Of a stretch of DNA of 64,000 nt, positions 48,980-59,525 are shown piece after piece. The stretch's first letter is position 1. Each line of letters begins with the position of its first letter. A model generated the notes under the pieces. The model saw only the letters and a program-made list of their open reading frames with translations. It had not been told where the DNA came from and searched no databases. The position numbers and the translations under genes are program-made. This DNA is from Ferrovum sp. PN-J185. GTDB taxonomy: Bacteria > Pseudomonadota > Gammaproteobacteria > Burkholderiales > Ferrovaceae. The stretch is taken from positions 248,001 through 312,000 of the forward strand of contig NZ_LQZA01000003.1 in NCBI RefSeq assembly GCF_001581925.1. Reading direction: 5' to 3'.

Positions 48980-49483
48980 CTAAAAATGAAAAAATTGCGC
49001 TACATCTTGAGGAAGATAAGGTTTCAAGTGAGACACACCCCACAGCCCTATCTTAACACTCGTAGAAGTTTGCCAATCAGCCTGTTGTGGCAGTAAGGTA
49101 AACCCTGCCAATATGATCAAGATGAGAAAAATGAAGTAACCGCGAACCAAACCAAAGGTTGCACCTAATAAACGGTTTAAGGATCCTAAGCCAGTTTTTT
49201 CCACAGCAAAACCAAGCATTGATGAAATAATTGCCACAATAATTAATACAACAATAAACACTATGACAAAAGCAGCAACCAAACGCAGGCTAGGGTTATC
49301 AATAAAACGTATCAAATAATTAGCAAGTATTGGACTAGTCAGTTTAGCCAGTATAAACGCTGCCACCCAACCAACGATTCCCATTACCTCTTTAACCATA
49401 CCACGAAACAAGCCAAACAAAGTGGATAAACCAATCAGGCCGATGGCTACATAATCTATCCAATTAAGATGCTCAATACTCAC
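48980..49483 (-). CDS. cvpA: CvpA family inner-membrane protein
   Basis: A 167-residue protein with four membrane spans (about 9-25, 28-50, 64-90 and 108-128) and the family segments NWIDYVAIGLIGLSTLFGLFRG and GSLNRLLGATFGLVRGYF. CvpA was named from colicin V production and is needed for envelope robustness in some bacteria; the molecular role is unclear. It overlaps the SPOR gene's stop by one base and precedes purF, as in E. coli and many others. Confidence 0.93.
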   Translation of the reverse strand: MSIEHLNWIDYVAIGLIGLSTLFGLFRGMVKEVMGIVGWVAAFILAKLTSPILANYLIRFIDNPSLRLVAAFVIVFIVVLIIVAIISSMLGFAVEKTGLGSLNRLLGATFGLVRGYFIFLILIILAGFTLLPQQADWQTSTSVKIGLWGVSHLKPYLPQDVAQFFHF

Positions 49484-50325
49484 TAGCGGTGGTCCTTAAC
49501 TAGTGAAGCAAAGCCAACATCATTCAATTGTTTTTTTGTCTTATGAAGTTTTTCATTTGAAGAGAATGGCCCTACATAAACCCGATAACGATCACTGTTT
49601 TTTATTTTAATTTTTTCAATTTTGGCATGTAAATTGTGATGCTTCACTTCTTTAACAAGTATTTTGGCACGAGACTCTTCGCTAAAGAGGCCCAACTGTA
49701 GAATCTTATTACTATTTTTGTTGTTGGCAACTGACGAACTCGCTTCAGTTTTATTTTTTCCTGTCTTCTGCTGGTTGTCATGTTGTGCTTTACTAGTTGG
49801 AGATACTCCAGAGGATAAAGCGGCTTCTTGCTCACTATTAGATTGCGAGGCAACTGATTTTTGTTGGACTGTCTCCTGCGCTTTAGACTCAACCTGACTA
49901 GAAGTGGTTATTTGCTTATCATTTAATTCGGATTTAACTGTGGCAAGTTCTGTTTTTTTATTGGCATCAAAAGTTGATTGTTTGTTATTAATTACAGGTG
50001 TAATAGCTTTGGGTGTTTGGTTAGGAGCAGTAGTTGATGCTGTCTGATTATTCACTGCCACTTGTTTGTTGTTAATCAGCGTTGCATCCTGAGGCGGCGT
50101 TAGCGATTGAGGTGGGGTATTAGGTAAGTTGGCAATAGATATAGGTGCTGCACTTACCTGAGGAGTTGTATTAGTCTCTGATTTAAGCTTTGGCGATTGG
50201 GAGTGGTTAAGCATCATAGGGAGTAACACGATCACTATAACCATAATGACGGCGGCACCTATTGCCCTTCTTCGTGCGCTGACACGATACAGATCTATAT
50301 CATCCCACTCCTTGGGTTTCGCCAT
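49483..50325 (-). CDS. SPOR-domain membrane protein (DedD-like)
   Basis: A 280-residue bitopic protein: a short cytoplasmic start, one membrane helix (about 18-40: AIGAAVIMVIVIVLLPMML), a long low-complexity periplasmic linker rich in Asn, Gln, Ser, Thr and Lys (about 45-205), and a C-terminal SPOR domain (about 208-278) with LQLGLFSEESRAKILVKEV and RYRVYVGPFSS. SPOR domains bind denuded glycan strands at division sites. In E. coli and most betaproteobacteria folC lies between accD and this gene; here it follows accD directly with a 9-base gap. Confidence 0.9.
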   Translation of the reverse strand: MAKPKEWDDIDLYRVSARRRAIGAAVIMVIVIVLLPMMLNHSQSPKLKSETNTTPQVSAAPISIANLPNTPPQSLTPPQDATLINNKQVAVNNQTASTTAPNQTPKAITPVINNKQSTFDANKKTELATVKSELNDKQITTSSQVESKAQETVQQKSVASQSNSEQEAALSSGVSPTSKAQHDNQQKTGKNKTEASSSVANNKNSNKILQLGLFSEESRAKILVKEVKHHNLHAKIEKIKIKNSDRYRVYVGPFSSNEKLHKTKKQLNDVGFASLVKDHR

Positions 50326-50334
50326 CGCTATCTA

Positions 50335-51201
50335 TTACTCGTCTTGAGACACATTGGTTAGTTGACGAAGAATATTGGCTACGCGTGGGCGCATTTCTCG
50401 ACGATCAACTATCATATCAATCGCACCCTTTTCTAATAGAAATTCAGAGCGCTGAAAGCCTTCTGGCAGTTTTTCTCTAACTGTTTGCTCAATAACCCTT
50501 GGACCAGCAAAACCAATGAGCGCATTAGGTTCTGCAATGACCACATCACCGATCATGGCAAAACTTGCCGATACCCCACCCATGGTAGGATCCGTTAAAA
50601 TAGATATAAAAGGAAGCTTGTGTTCTGACAAATGGGTTAATGCAGCGCAAGTTTTAGCCATTTGCATAAGAGATAACAACCCTTCTTGCATTCTTGCCCC
50701 ACCACTAGCTAAAAAGCAGATATAAGGTAGACGTTGATCAATTGCCGCTTCTACTGCACGCACAAAACGCTCTCCTACCACAGAGCCCATTGATCCACCC
50801 ATAAAAGAAAACTCAAATGACGCAGCAATAACAGGTAATCCCTCAAGCGTACCCTGCATAACCACCAAAGCATCGGTTTCACCCGTAGCCTGTTTTGCTT
50901 CATCCAGACGTTCAGGATAGCGTCGACTGTCTTTGAACTTCAATGAATCAACGGGAATCACTTCGGAGCCAATTTCAAAACGGTCTCCCTGATCTAAAAA
51001 TAAATCTAAACGGGTGCGAGCATTAATACGAATATGATGAGAGCATTTTGGGCAAACATGCAGATTGCTCTCAAGATCTGAACGATACAGTACAGTTTCG
51101 CATGAACCGCATTTCACCCACAACCCTTCAGGAACAGAGCCTTTAATATTATGCTTATCACGTTTAATACGTGGTGGTAGTAATTTTTTAAACCAACTCA
51201 T
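50335..51201 (-). CDS. accD: Acetyl-CoA carboxylase carboxyltransferase subunit beta
   Basis: With AccA it transfers the carboxyl group to acetyl-CoA to begin fatty acid synthesis. The zinc ribbon is seen as CGSCETVLY ... CPKCSHHIR (about 32-60). Carboxyltransferase motifs follow: [36 protein letters not shown] and [17 protein letters not shown]. Length of 288 is normal. Its start overlaps trpA by 4 bases. Its downstream neighbour should usually be folC; that gene is not here. Confidence 0.97.
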   Translation of the reverse strand: MSWFKKLLPPRIKRDKHNIKGSVPEGLWVKCGSCETVLYRSDLESNLHVCPKCSHHIRINARTRLDLFLDQGDRFEIGSEVIPVDSLKFKDSRRYPERLDEAKQATGETDALVVMQGTLEGLPVIAASFEFSFMGGSMGSVVGERFVRAVEAAIDQRLPYICFLASGGARMQEGLLSLMQMAKTCAALTHLSEHKLPFISILTDPTMGGVSASFAMIGDVVIAEPNALIGFAGPRVIEQTVREKLPEGFQRSEFLLEKGAIDMIVDRREMRPRVANILRQLTNVSQDE

Positions 51202-52001
51202 AGTGAATTATCCAAAGCCTGTCTTAATTCATTTATAAATGCGCCCACATCACGTGGGATGGTGTCCTTCTCTGATTTTTCTATGGTTTCAACAATTCTT
51301 GACCCCACCACCACCGCATCAGCAAGTTCACCAATTGCTTGAGCAGTTTTTGCATCGCGGATACCAAATCCCACTCCAACAGGAATGGTGACATGCTGCT
51401 TAATTCTATGTAATTGATTTTTTACATCTTCAACATCAATGTGACTGGCCCCTGTAACGCCCCTTAGCGAAACGTAATACACATAGCCTCTAGCAATACG
51501 TGCAATTTCTTTTACACGATCATCTGTGGTTGTGGGTGCAATCAAAAATATGGGGTCAATAGAGTAAGGTGCTAAAGCTTGAGATAATGCTTGTGCTTCA
51601 CTGGGAGGGTAATCAACAACAAGCACACCATCCACACCCACTTGATGACAAGTACTGACAAATACTTCCACACCCATTCTCTCAATAGGATTAGCATAGC
51701 CCATTAATACTATAGGTGTGTGTTGGTTGGTTTGACGAAACTCTTTAACCACTTGCAACACATCTGCCAATCGCACATTATTTTTTAAAGCACGTTCACT
51801 AGCACGCTGTATCACCGGACCATCAGCCATAGGGTCAGAAAAGGGAACGCCTAGTTCAATTACATCAGCTCCTGCACTCACCATAGCATGCATCGTTGGC
51901 AGACAAGTTGATAAATCAGGATCACCAACTGTAAAAAAAGGAATCAGCGCACAACGCTTTTGTGCTTGTAAATTATTAAATACGTTTTCTATTCGCGACA
52001 C
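51198..52001 (-). CDS. trpA: Tryptophan synthase alpha subunit
   Basis: It releases indole from indole-3-glycerol phosphate. Catalytic Glu lies in [17 protein letters not shown] (about 49) and the catalytic Asp about 60 in the same segment. The loop [12 protein letters not shown] and [12 protein letters not shown] phosphate site follow. Length of 267 is standard. Translation begins at GTG 52001, with AGGA upstream. It is 25 bases downstream of trpB and overlaps accD at its end. Confidence 0.97.
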   Translation of the reverse strand: MSRIENVFNNLQAQKRCALIPFFTVGDPDLSTCLPTMHAMVSAGADVIELGVPFSDPMADGPVIQRASERALKNNVRLADVLQVVKEFRQTNQHTPIVLMGYANPIERMGVEVFVSTCHQVGVDGVLVVDYPPSEAQALSQALAPYSIDPIFLIAPTTTDDRVKEIARIARGYVYYVSLRGVTGASHIDVEDVKNQLHRIKQHVTIPVGVGFGIRDAKTAQAIGELADAVVVGSRIVETIEKSEKDTIPRDVGAFINELRQALDNSL

Positions 52002-52026
52002 AATCTCAGTCCTATGTTCTTATCAT

Positions 52027-53226
52027 TTAAAGAGTAATGCCACTTTGTTCAGCAACGGTTGCCATGTCCTTATCACCACGACCAGACAAATTAATCAATA
52101 GTACTTTGTCTTTAGGTAGCGTCGGAGCAATTTTAATGGCATGAGCCAGTGCATGACTTGATTCAAGTGCAGGAATAATTCCTTCAAGACGGCATAAAGT
52201 ATGAAAAGACTTAAGTGCTTCATCATCATTAATGGCAACATACTGCGCCCTTCCGGAGTCTTTAAGCCAAGCATGCTCAGGCCCAACCCCTGGATAATCT
52301 AGCCCAGCAGAAATGGAGTGAGTTTCAATAATCTGACCATTATCATCTTGCAATAGATAAGTGCGGTTACCATGTAACACGCCTGGACTTCCTGCAGACA
52401 ATGAGGCGGAATGACGTCCTGAAGCAATACCTTCACCACCTGCTTCCACACCAATTAACTGAACATCCGTTTCATTGATGTAGGGATAAAAAATACCCAT
52501 TGCATTAGAACCACCACCAACACACGCCAGTACTGCATCAGGATGACGACCGATCATATCAGGCATTTGTACAAGGCACTCGCGTCCTACTACAGAATTA
52601 AAATCACGTACCATCATGGGGTAAGGATGAGGTCCTGCAACAGTACCAATAATGTAAAATGTATTATGAACATTAGTGACCCAGTCACGCATGGCTTCAT
52701 TTAAAGCGTCTTTAAGGGTTTTAGAACCACTTGTCACTGGAACTACCTCAGCACCCAGTAACTTCATGCGGTATACATTTTGGGCTTGTCTTTTAACATC
52801 TTCAGCGCCCATATACACCACACATTCCATACCATAGCGCGCAGCAACCGTCGCCGTTGCCACACCATGTTGGCCTGCGCCAGTTTCAGCAATGACGCGA
52901 GGTTTACCCATGCGTTTCGCCAACATGGCCTGACCCACCGTATTGTTAATTTTATGGGCACCTGTGTGGTTTAAATCTTCACGTTTTAAATAAATCTGCG
53001 CCCCACCCAAACTATCAGACAAGCGTTTGGCATGATAAATAGGGCTTGGACGACCCACATAATGTTTTAATTCGTAAGCTAATTCCTGCTGAAATGCAGG
53101 ATCATCACGAACAAATAAGTATTCTTTTTTTAAATTTTCAATAGCAGCAATAAGGGTTTCCGAAACAAATGTTCCCCCATAAGGTCCAAAATGACCATCA
53201 CTACTTGGCATATCATACGGCTTCAT
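52027..53226 (-). CDS. trpB: Tryptophan synthase beta subunit
   Basis: A PLP enzyme condensing indole with serine. It shows [15 protein letters not shown], the PLP Lys in [31 protein letters not shown] and the phosphate loop [13 protein letters not shown] chose ATG 53226 ([14 protein letters not shown]); GGAG lies 7 bases upstream and its A is the last base of the trpF stop. ATG 53229 is a close alternative. About 399 residues. The trpF-trpB-trpA order without other trp genes is the betaproteobacterial pattern. Confidence 0.97.
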   Translation of the reverse strand: MKPYDMPSSDGHFGPYGGTFVSETLIAAIENLKKEYLFVRDDPAFQQELAYELKHYVGRPSPIYHAKRLSDSLGGAQIYLKREDLNHTGAHKINNTVGQAMLAKRMGKPRVIAETGAGQHGVATATVAARYGMECVVYMGAEDVKRQAQNVYRMKLLGAEVVPVTSGSKTLKDALNEAMRDWVTNVHNTFYIIGTVAGPHPYPMMVRDFNSVVGRECLVQMPDMIGRHPDAVLACVGGGSNAMGIFYPYINETDVQLIGVEAGGEGIASGRHSASLSAGSPGVLHGNRTYLLQDDNGQIIETHSISAGLDYPGVGPEHAWLKDSGRAQYVAINDDEALKSFHTLCRLEGIIPALESSHALAHAIKIAPTLPKDKVLLINLSGRGDKDMATVAEQSGITL

Positions 53227-53831
53227 CATCGCGCTCCTTGAATAAATGCGTGGCATTTATCTATGTCTTTTATTCCTGGACTTTGTTCCACACCACTACT
53301 TACATCTACAGCCCATGGCATCACTGCCTTGATGGCTTCCTTAACATTGTTTGGCGTAAGACCACCCGATAGAATAACCGGCAAAGGTAGTTCTTGGGGT
53401 ATTAAGCGCCAATCAAAGGTTTTACCAGTGCCACCAGGTATCCCATCTAAGTAAGCGTCAACCAACAACGCTTTGGCTTTTTTAAACTCAACTGCATATT
53501 GTACCAAATCAATCCCCTCTTTGACTCGTACAGCCTTAATATAGGGACGATTAAATTGCCCACAAAACTCAGGAGGCTCATCGCCATGAAATTGTAAGTA
53601 ATCAAGTGGGATCTGTTGCAGAACATCCTCTACCGTGTCTTTATCGTGATTAACGAACAAGCCCACACTGCTTACAAAAGGAGGGAGCGCAGCGACAATA
53701 GCCTGCGCAGTGGCAATAGTGACATATCGAGGACTTTTTTCATAAAAGACCAATCCTATTGCATCCGCCCCTAGCTTGGCTATGGCTAGCGCTTGCTCAA
53801 TGCTTGTAATACCGCAAATTTTAACTCGCAT
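53226..53831 (-). CDS. trpF: Phosphoribosylanthranilate isomerase
   Basis: It carries out the Amadori rearrangement in tryptophan synthesis. The catalytic Cys is in [12 protein letters not shown] (Cys7) and the Asp near residue 130 in [30 protein letters not shown] and [15 protein letters not shown] form the phosphate-binding end. Length of 201 is typical. It follows truA by 20 bases and its stop overlaps the trpB start. Confidence 0.96.
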   Translation of the reverse strand: MRVKICGITSIEQALAIAKLGADAIGLVFYEKSPRYVTIATAQAIVAALPPFVSSVGLFVNHDKDTVEDVLQQIPLDYLQFHGDEPPEFCGQFNRPYIKAVRVKEGIDLVQYAVEFKKAKALLVDAYLDGIPGGTGKTFDWRLIPQELPLPVILSGGLTPNNVKEAIKAVMPWAVDVSSGVEQSPGIKDIDKCHAFIQGAR

Positions 53832-53851
53832 AAGCTTTCCTTAAGTCGCTT

Positions 53852-54634
53852 TTATATAAAAAAATGAGGGCGTCCATGACTGTCTGGTATTTGCCAACTC
53901 TCACTGTATTCTATCTTGCTCAAATATAAACCATGTGGTGCAAAAGTGGGGGCGGCAAGCGTCCTGTTTTTCTGTTCTAAGAGGTATTTTACCCATTGCA
54001 CATTCTCACGACCTTGCCCTATATAAACTAATGCCCCCACCATATTACGTACCATATGATGTAAAAATGCATTGGCTCTAAAAACAAGTTGAATCAATGC
54101 CCCACGAGGTATTATCTGCGCCTCATACATAATCTTAATAGGGGACTTAGCTTGACATTCACTACTTCTAAAAGCACTAAAATCCTGTTCGCCCAAAAGG
54201 GAATGCATAGCCTGTTCTATGGCGTTGAGATTTAACGGCATGTGAGTCCAACCTAGATAGGGATAGGCTAACGCTGGGCGAATTGGATGTGAGTACAACC
54301 AATAGTGATAAGTGCGGGACAAAGCACTAAATCGTGCATGAAATAGCTCATCAACCTCTTTTGCCCATAATACGCACACATCTCGTGGTAATAAACTATT
54401 AACCCCACGTACCCAAGCTTGATGAGGGCGTATAGCATTGGTATCAAAATGAATAACCTGACCTAAAGCATGAACTTCTGCATCAGTTCGACCGGCACAG
54501 ACTGTGTTGATCTCTTCTCCTGCAATAGTACTCAATGCTTTATTTAGTGTTGCTTGTACAGAACGCAAATGAGGTTGCTTTTGCCAACCACAAAATCGAC
54601 TGCCATCATATTCAACGCCTAAGGCGATTCTCAT
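53852..54634 (-). CDS. truA: tRNA pseudouridine(38-40) synthase
   Basis: It makes pseudouridine in the anticodon arm. The N-terminal GVEYDGSRFCGWQKQ and catalytic CAGRTDAEVHALGQVIHFD (Asp about 52) are clear, with SALSRTYHYW and FLHHMVRNMVGALVYIG in the C-terminal half. One oddity: the nearly invariant motif RTDAGVHA reads RTDAEVHA here, a Gly-to-Glu change beside the catalytic Asp. Length of 260 is normal. It overlaps the short fimV by 4 bases. Confidence 0.95.
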   Translation of the reverse strand: MRIALGVEYDGSRFCGWQKQPHLRSVQATLNKALSTIAGEEINTVCAGRTDAEVHALGQVIHFDTNAIRPHQAWVRGVNSLLPRDVCVLWAKEVDELFHARFSALSRTYHYWLYSHPIRPALAYPYLGWTHMPLNLNAIEQAMHSLLGEQDFSAFRSSECQAKSPIKIMYEAQIIPRGALIQLVFRANAFLHHMVRNMVGALVYIGQGRENVQWVKYLLEQKNRTLAAPTFAPHGLYLSKIEYSESWQIPDSHGRPHFFI

Positions 54635-55179
54635 GAAGTTGTCTGATTGATGGTTTCAAGTATCGTTAGCGCCATTTTTTTCTGTTGGTCATCACCTTCC
54701 GTCATAACCCGTTTAATGGCCATACGAACCCCTAAACTATCATCACGCCAAGAACAAAATTGCGCAATCAATAGGCACTCTTGCAAAGTGAGGCCGGTTA
54801 TTGATTGAGGTAGAGATGGCTGTTTTTTGTTTGTTTGACTCTCGTTAATAGCGTCATAAGTGGGCGCGATGATAACGTCTTCTTCTAGCGCTATCAGCTT
54901 GCCAGCCAAAGGTAGACCTACTTCTGCTAGCTCTTCTCTGGTGAGGCCTAGTGTTTTTTCAAAAAGCGAATCGTCATTCCATAGATTAGGAGGAGCTGCA
55001 GGTCTTAACTTACCTATACGCCACACCACAATAATTCCCATTGTAAATAAAAAGCCAATAAATCCGCCAACAATGAGTTCACTTGGATGATAGTAACCCC
55101 AATCATTAAGTAGTCGTAACCAAGAATGACCTTGATCGTCTTTCAACCAGTTTGGTACGTCATCAATATTGAATAGCAT
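54631..55179 (-). CDS. Reduced FimV-like protein (membrane helix plus C-terminal domain only)
   Basis: A 182-residue protein in the exact position of fimV, between asd and truA. It has a short extracytoplasmic start, one membrane helix (about 36-55: IVGGFIGFLFTMGIIVVWRI), a spacer, and a C-terminal helical segment. There LLIAQFCSWRDDSLGVRMAI and TEGDDQQKKMALTILETI match the FimV C-terminal repeat pattern. FimV proteins elsewhere are several hundred residues long with a LysM domain that binds peptidoglycan; LysM and the acidic stalk are absent here. Identity is inferred from synteny and the C-terminus. Confidence 0.72.
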   Translation of the reverse strand: MLFNIDDVPNWLKDDQGHSWLRLLNDWGYYHPSELIVGGFIGFLFTMGIIVVWRIGKLRPAAPPNLWNDDSLFEKTLGLTREELAEVGLPLAGKLIALEEDVIIAPTYDAINESQTNKKQPSLPQSITGLTLQECLLIAQFCSWRDDSLGVRMAIKRVMTEGDDQQKKMALTILETINQTTS

Positions 55180-56309
55180 TATTGATTAACCACAATATTG
55201 AGCATTCTACGTAGTGGCTCTGCAGCACCCCAGAGTAATTGGTCACCTACGGTGAAAGCACCTAAATAATCATCACCCATAGCCAATTTATGTAATCGAC
55301 CAATTGGTACCGATAAAGTACCCGATACTGCTGCTGGCGTGAGTTGTTGTTCACTAAGTTCTCTGTCATTTGGAATGACCTTTACCCACTCATTGGCTTT
55401 AGCAATCAGCGCCTCAATCTCATCTAGTGGCACATTTTTTTTCAATTTAATCGTTAAACCTTGAGAATGGCAACGCATGGCTCCAACCCTGACACATAAA
55501 CCATCAACAGGAATTGATCCAGGCGATCTAAACGGTGGCAATCCTAAAATTTTATTGCATTCAGCACCACCCTTCCATTCCTCCTTACTCTGACCATTAT
55601 CAACTGCCTTATCAATCCATGGGATCAAACTACCGGCTAGTGGAACATGCCTAAAATTTTCAGTAGGCATGCTCTGTGAGCGAAGCGTTTCACTGACGCG
55701 ACGATCAATATCAAGAATAGCGGAAGATGGATCGTTAAGTAACTCAGACACAGATTGGTGTAATACACCCATTTGCGCCAATAATTCACGCATATTTTGC
55801 GCCCCTGCACCAGAAGCTGCTTGATAGGTCATAGCAGATACCCACTCGACTAAATTGGCTTTAAATAAGCCCCCTAAAGCCATAAGCATGAGACTTACAG
55901 TACAGTTACCACCAACAAAATCTCTAATACCTTTATTTAAAGCGTTATCTATCACCTGTCTGTTAACAGGATCGAGAATAATAATGGCGTGTTCCTTCAT
56001 GCGTAAAGTGGAAGCTGCATCAATCCAATACCCTTGCCACCCACGTTGCCTTAATGGTGCATGCGTGGCCTCGGTATAATCACCACCTTGGCAGGAAATA
56101 ATTACATCCATTTGCGCCAAATCATCCAGACTTTGAGCACTTAATAGCGGTTTAGCTGCGTGTGAACCCACGCTAGGACCCAATGAACCCACTTGTGAAG
56201 TGGTAAAAAAAACTGGTTCTATATGATCAAAGTCTTGTTCTGCTCTCATGCGCTCTAAGAGCACAGACCCCACCATTCCACGCCATCCAACAAATCCAAC
56301 CGTTAACAT
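55179..56309 (-). CDS. asd: Aspartate-semialdehyde dehydrogenase
   Basis: It reduces aspartyl phosphate to the semialdehyde shared by Lys, Thr, Met and diaminopimelate synthesis. The NADP loop [17 protein letters not shown] opens the protein. The catalytic Cys is in [15 protein letters not shown] (about 131), followed by [15 protein letters not shown] and the substrate His/Arg in [11 protein letters not shown] chose ATG 56309 (MLTVGFVG), 10 bases after AAGGAG, over an upstream GTG. About 376 residues, the usual proteobacterial form. Confidence 0.96.
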   Translation of the reverse strand: MLTVGFVGWRGMVGSVLLERMRAEQDFDHIEPVFFTTSQVGSLGPSVGSHAAKPLLSAQSLDDLAQMDVIISCQGGDYTEATHAPLRQRGWQGYWIDAASTLRMKEHAIIILDPVNRQVIDNALNKGIRDFVGGNCTVSLMLMALGGLFKANLVEWVSAMTYQAASGAGAQNMRELLAQMGVLHQSVSELLNDPSSAILDIDRRVSETLRSQSMPTENFRHVPLAGSLIPWIDKAVDNGQSKEEWKGGAECNKILGLPPFRSPGSIPVDGLCVRVGAMRCHSQGLTIKLKKNVPLDEIEALIAKANEWVKVIPNDRELSEQQLTPAAVSGTLSVPIGRLHKLAMGDDYLGAFTVGDQLLWGAAEPLRRMLNIVVNQ

Positions 56310-56333
56310 AACCGCCACTCTCCTTAACCTTTA

Positions 56334-57401
56334 TTACGCCAGCGCTGAAAGCACTGCGTCACCCATGGCACTTGTTGACACAGCGCTCTCACCAGGGCGG
56401 ACAATGTCTTGCGTACGAATTCCTTGGTTAATCACTTTCTCAACGGCACTCTCGATACGATCAGCCAAGTCTATTCGTTTTAATGAATAACGAAACATCA
56501 TAGCTAGGGATAAGATTTGAGCTAAGGGGTTAGCTATTCCACGCCCAGCTATATCCGGCGCACTACCATGAATAGGCTCAAATAAACCTTGTCCAGACTG
56601 GTTCAATGACGCAGAGGGTAATAACCCTATTGAGCCTGTTAACATGGAGGCCTCATCTGAGAGAATATCGCCAAATAGATTACCTGTAACGATGACATCA
56701 AACTGTTGCGGATTGCGAATTAACTGCATCGCCGCATTATCAACCAACATGTGCGTTAGTTTCACATCAGGATAATCACGAGATACTTCAATCACGACAT
56801 CACGCCATAATTGTGTTGTTTCCAATACATTCATTTTATCAACTGAACATAACGAACCATGTCTTTTTTGCGCGGCCTGGAAACCCCAATGCGCCACACG
56901 CTTAATTTCATTCTCATCATAGGTCATGGTATTAACACCACAACGTAACCCTTGGTCATTAATATGAATACCCCGTGGTTCACCAAAGTAGATATCACCA
57001 GTAAGTTCTCGTACTATCATAATATCAAGACCTGCCACCACTTCTTTTTTCAAGGTTGAAGAGTCAGCTAATGCTTCATATACTCGGGCAGGTCGGAGGT
57101 TAGCGAAGAGGTCCATGGCTTTACGTAAACGTAACAATCCTCTCTCAGGTCGCTTGGGGCGAGGCAAGGTATCGTACTGGGGCCCACCAATAGATCCAAA
57201 TAGTACTGCATCAGCTGCAAGACACAGCTGTAAAGTGGTATCTGGTAGGGGATCATCAAACTGATCCACCGCAGCACCTCCAACCAGAGCTGTTTCAGTT
57301 TCTATGTGCTCGCCTTCACGGACAAAGAAATCAATTATCTTTTCGGCCTCAGCCATTATTTCAGGACCAATACCATCACCCGGCAACAGTGCTATTTTCA
57401 T
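56334..57401 (-). CDS. leuB: 3-isopropylmalate dehydrogenase
   Basis: It oxidises 3-isopropylmalate in leucine synthesis. The N-terminal [17 protein letters not shown], substrate loop [32 protein letters not shown], and [20 protein letters not shown] with metal-binding Asp identify it. I chose ATG 57401, whose A is the last base of the leuD stop (TAATG), instead of the longer frame. 355 residues is typical. Located in leuC-leuD-leuB-asd order. Confidence 0.97.
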   Translation of the reverse strand: MKIALLPGDGIGPEIMAEAEKIIDFFVREGEHIETETALVGGAAVDQFDDPLPDTTLQLCLAADAVLFGSIGGPQYDTLPRPKRPERGLLRLRKAMDLFANLRPARVYEALADSSTLKKEVVAGLDIMIVRELTGDIYFGEPRGIHINDQGLRCGVNTMTYDENEIKRVAHWGFQAAQKRHGSLCSVDKMNVLETTQLWRDVVIEVSRDYPDVKLTHMLVDNAAMQLIRNPQQFDVIVTGNLFGDILSDEASMLTGSIGLLPSASLNQSGQGLFEPIHGSAPDIAGRGIANPLAQILSLAMMFRYSLKRIDLADRIESAVEKVINQGIRTQDIVRPGESAVSTSAMGDAVLSALA

Positions 57402-58048
57402 TACTGTGTTACTCCAAAAATCCAAGGTTCAGATTGTTTACGTTGTGCTTCATAAGCTTTTATATCATCGGCATGACGAAGAGTTAGACCAATGTCATCC
57501 AAGCCATTCAAAAGACAGTAGCGACGAAAATCATCAACTTCAAAAGCAAATTGCTCACCATCAGGAGTAATAACCTGCTTAGCATTGAGATCGACAGTGA
57601 GTTGATAATGTGGCGTTGAAAGGACTGCCTGAAATAATTTATCAATAATTGCTTCTGCCAAGACCACTGGGAGGATGCCATTTTTAAAACAATTATTAAA
57701 GAAAATATCAGCATAACTTGGCGCTATTAAGGCACGAATACCATAATCGCTGAGAGCCCAAGGAGCATGTTCACGACTGGATCCACAACCGAAGTTATCA
57801 CGCGCCAATAAAATACTTGCGCCTTGGTAACGTGGTTCATTCATTACAAAGTCTTTATTTAATGGACGACTAGAACAGTCCTGCCCTGGTTGACCTTCAT
57901 CTAGGTAGCGCCATGCGTCAAATAAATGTGGGCCAAAACCTGAACGGTGTATGGATTTCAAAAACTGTTTAGGAATGATGGCATCGGTATCCACATTGGA
58001 CCGATCAATCGGAAGAACTACTCCTGACACTTGTGTAAATGCTTGCAT
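57401..58048 (-). CDS. leuD: 3-isopropylmalate dehydratase small subunit
   Basis: The swivelling small subunit of isopropylmalate isomerase, pairing with LeuC. Diagnostic segments are [54 protein letters not shown] and [15 protein letters not shown]. Length of 215 is normal. It starts 12 bases past leuC and its stop overlaps leuB by one base. Confidence 0.97.
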   Translation of the reverse strand: MQAFTQVSGVVLPIDRSNVDTDAIIPKQFLKSIHRSGFGPHLFDAWRYLDEGQPGQDCSSRPLNKDFVMNEPRYQGASILLARDNFGCGSSREHAPWALSDYGIRALIAPSYADIFFNNCFKNGILPVVLAEAIIDKLFQAVLSTPHYQLTVDLNAKQVITPDGEQFAFEVDDFRRYCLLNGLDDIGLTLRHADDIKAYEAQRKQSEPWIFGVTQ

Positions 58049-58060
58049 TCGTTTTATCCC

Positions 58061-59467
58061 TTAACTGATTAACGCTCTAACGTCAGCAAAATGCCCAGCG
58101 ACAGCAGCGGCTGCAGCCATTTGAGGACTAACAAGATGGGTGCGACTCAAGGCACCTTGGCGACCTTCAAAGTTTCTATTTGAGGTGGATGCGCAACGCT
58201 CTCCAGGTGATAGGCGATCATCGTTCATACCAAGACACATTGAGCAACCAGGATTACGCCACTCAAAACCCGCTTCTTTGAATATCACATCTAACCCTTC
58301 TTGTTCGGCTTGGGCTTTAACCAAACCAGAGCCAGGAACTGCGAGAGCTAATTTAATATTGGCGGCAATTCTTTTACCTTTTAGTACCTGCGCTGCGGCA
58401 CGTAAATCTTCAATACGTGAGTTGGTACATGAACCAATAAATACCTTATCAATTTGAATAGATGTAATCGCTTTTCCAGGAGTTAAGTCCATATAACGCA
58501 AGGCACGCTCCATACCCTCGCGACGAGTAACATCTGATTCAAGTTGAGGGTCAGGAATAAGGCCATTGATAGGTACGACCATTTCAGGAGAGGTTCCCCA
58601 TGTAACCAAAGGCTCTATTTGAGAAGCCTCTAATTTCACTTCCTTGTCAAATTGAGCTCCCTCATCACTCACTAATGTGCGCCAATAAGTGACAGCTTTG
58701 TCCCACAACTCCCCCTTCGGTGCGAAGGGGCGGCCTTTTATATATTGAATCGTGGTGTCATCCACTGCAACCATCCCGGCTCGGGCACCCGCTTCAATAG
58801 CCATGTTACATAAAGTCATACGTCCTTCCATGCTCAAGGAACGGATCGAAGATCCTGCAAATTCAATAGCAAAACCTGTCCCCCCTGCGGTACCGATTTT
58901 ACCGATAATAGCCAAGGCCACATCTTTTGCTGTCACGCCTTTGGATAAAGTACCTTCAACTGTAACGCGCAATGTTTTAGCGCGCTTGGTAATTAAAGTT
59001 TGGGTGGCCATGACATGTTCCACTTCAGAGGTACCAATGCCCATGGCTAACGCTGCAAAAGCGCCATGGGTGCTGGTGTGAGAATCACCACATACCACCG
59101 TCATGCCAGGAAGGGTTGCTCCTTGTTCAGGACCAATTACGTGCACGATACCTTGACGATGGTCTCCCATCGGAAATTCAGTAATTTTGTATTCTGCGCA
59201 ATTTTTATCCAAAGTCTCAACCTGCAAACGTGACACAGGATCAGCGATAATCTCTTGATTGGTCGTGGGAGTATTATGATCTGCCGTCGCCAAAATTGAG
59301 TTAACTCTCCACAACGGACGATTTGCCAGCTTTAATCCTTCAAATGCTTGTGGACTCGTCACTTCATGAACCAAGTGACGATCAATGTAAATTAACGCAG
59401 TACCATCGGCCTCTTCACGAACCACATGAGAGCGCCATAACTTTTCATATAAGGTTGTTGGTTTCAT
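58061..59467 (-). CDS. leuC: 3-isopropylmalate dehydratase large subunit
   Basis: The 4Fe-4S aconitase-type subunit that isomerises 2- to 3-isopropylmalate. Iron-sulfur Cys residues are in [13 protein letters not shown] (about 347) and [12 protein letters not shown] (about 407 and 410). [20 protein letters not shown] is the other signature. Length of 468 is standard. It is the first gene of the leu-to-met superoperon. The 58-base gap to aroC is too short for an evident leader peptide or attenuator, and none is seen. Confidence 0.97.
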   Translation of the reverse strand: MKPTTLYEKLWRSHVVREEADGTALIYIDRHLVHEVTSPQAFEGLKLANRPLWRVNSILATADHNTPTTNQEIIADPVSRLQVETLDKNCAEYKITEFPMGDHRQGIVHVIGPEQGATLPGMTVVCGDSHTSTHGAFAALAMGIGTSEVEHVMATQTLITKRAKTLRVTVEGTLSKGVTAKDVALAIIGKIGTAGGTGFAIEFAGSSIRSLSMEGRMTLCNMAIEAGARAGMVAVDDTTIQYIKGRPFAPKGELWDKAVTYWRTLVSDEGAQFDKEVKLEASQIEPLVTWGTSPEMVVPINGLIPDPQLESDVTRREGMERALRYMDLTPGKAITSIQIDKVFIGSCTNSRIEDLRAAAQVLKGKRIAANIKLALAVPGSGLVKAQAEQEGLDVIFKEAGFEWRNPGCSMCLGMNDDRLSPGERCASTSNRNFEGRQGALSRTHLVSPQMAAAAAVAGHFADVRALIS

Positions 59468-59525
59468 CTTTTAAAGCCTCATTAAGACCTTAAATTATGA
59501 CACAGCCTTAAAAGATCGAACAGGC

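Noticed and set aside
58140-58457. Open frame of 105 codons antisense to leuC
   Set aside because: leuC contains iron-sulfur Cys motifs in this stretch; the opposite frame is a shadow.
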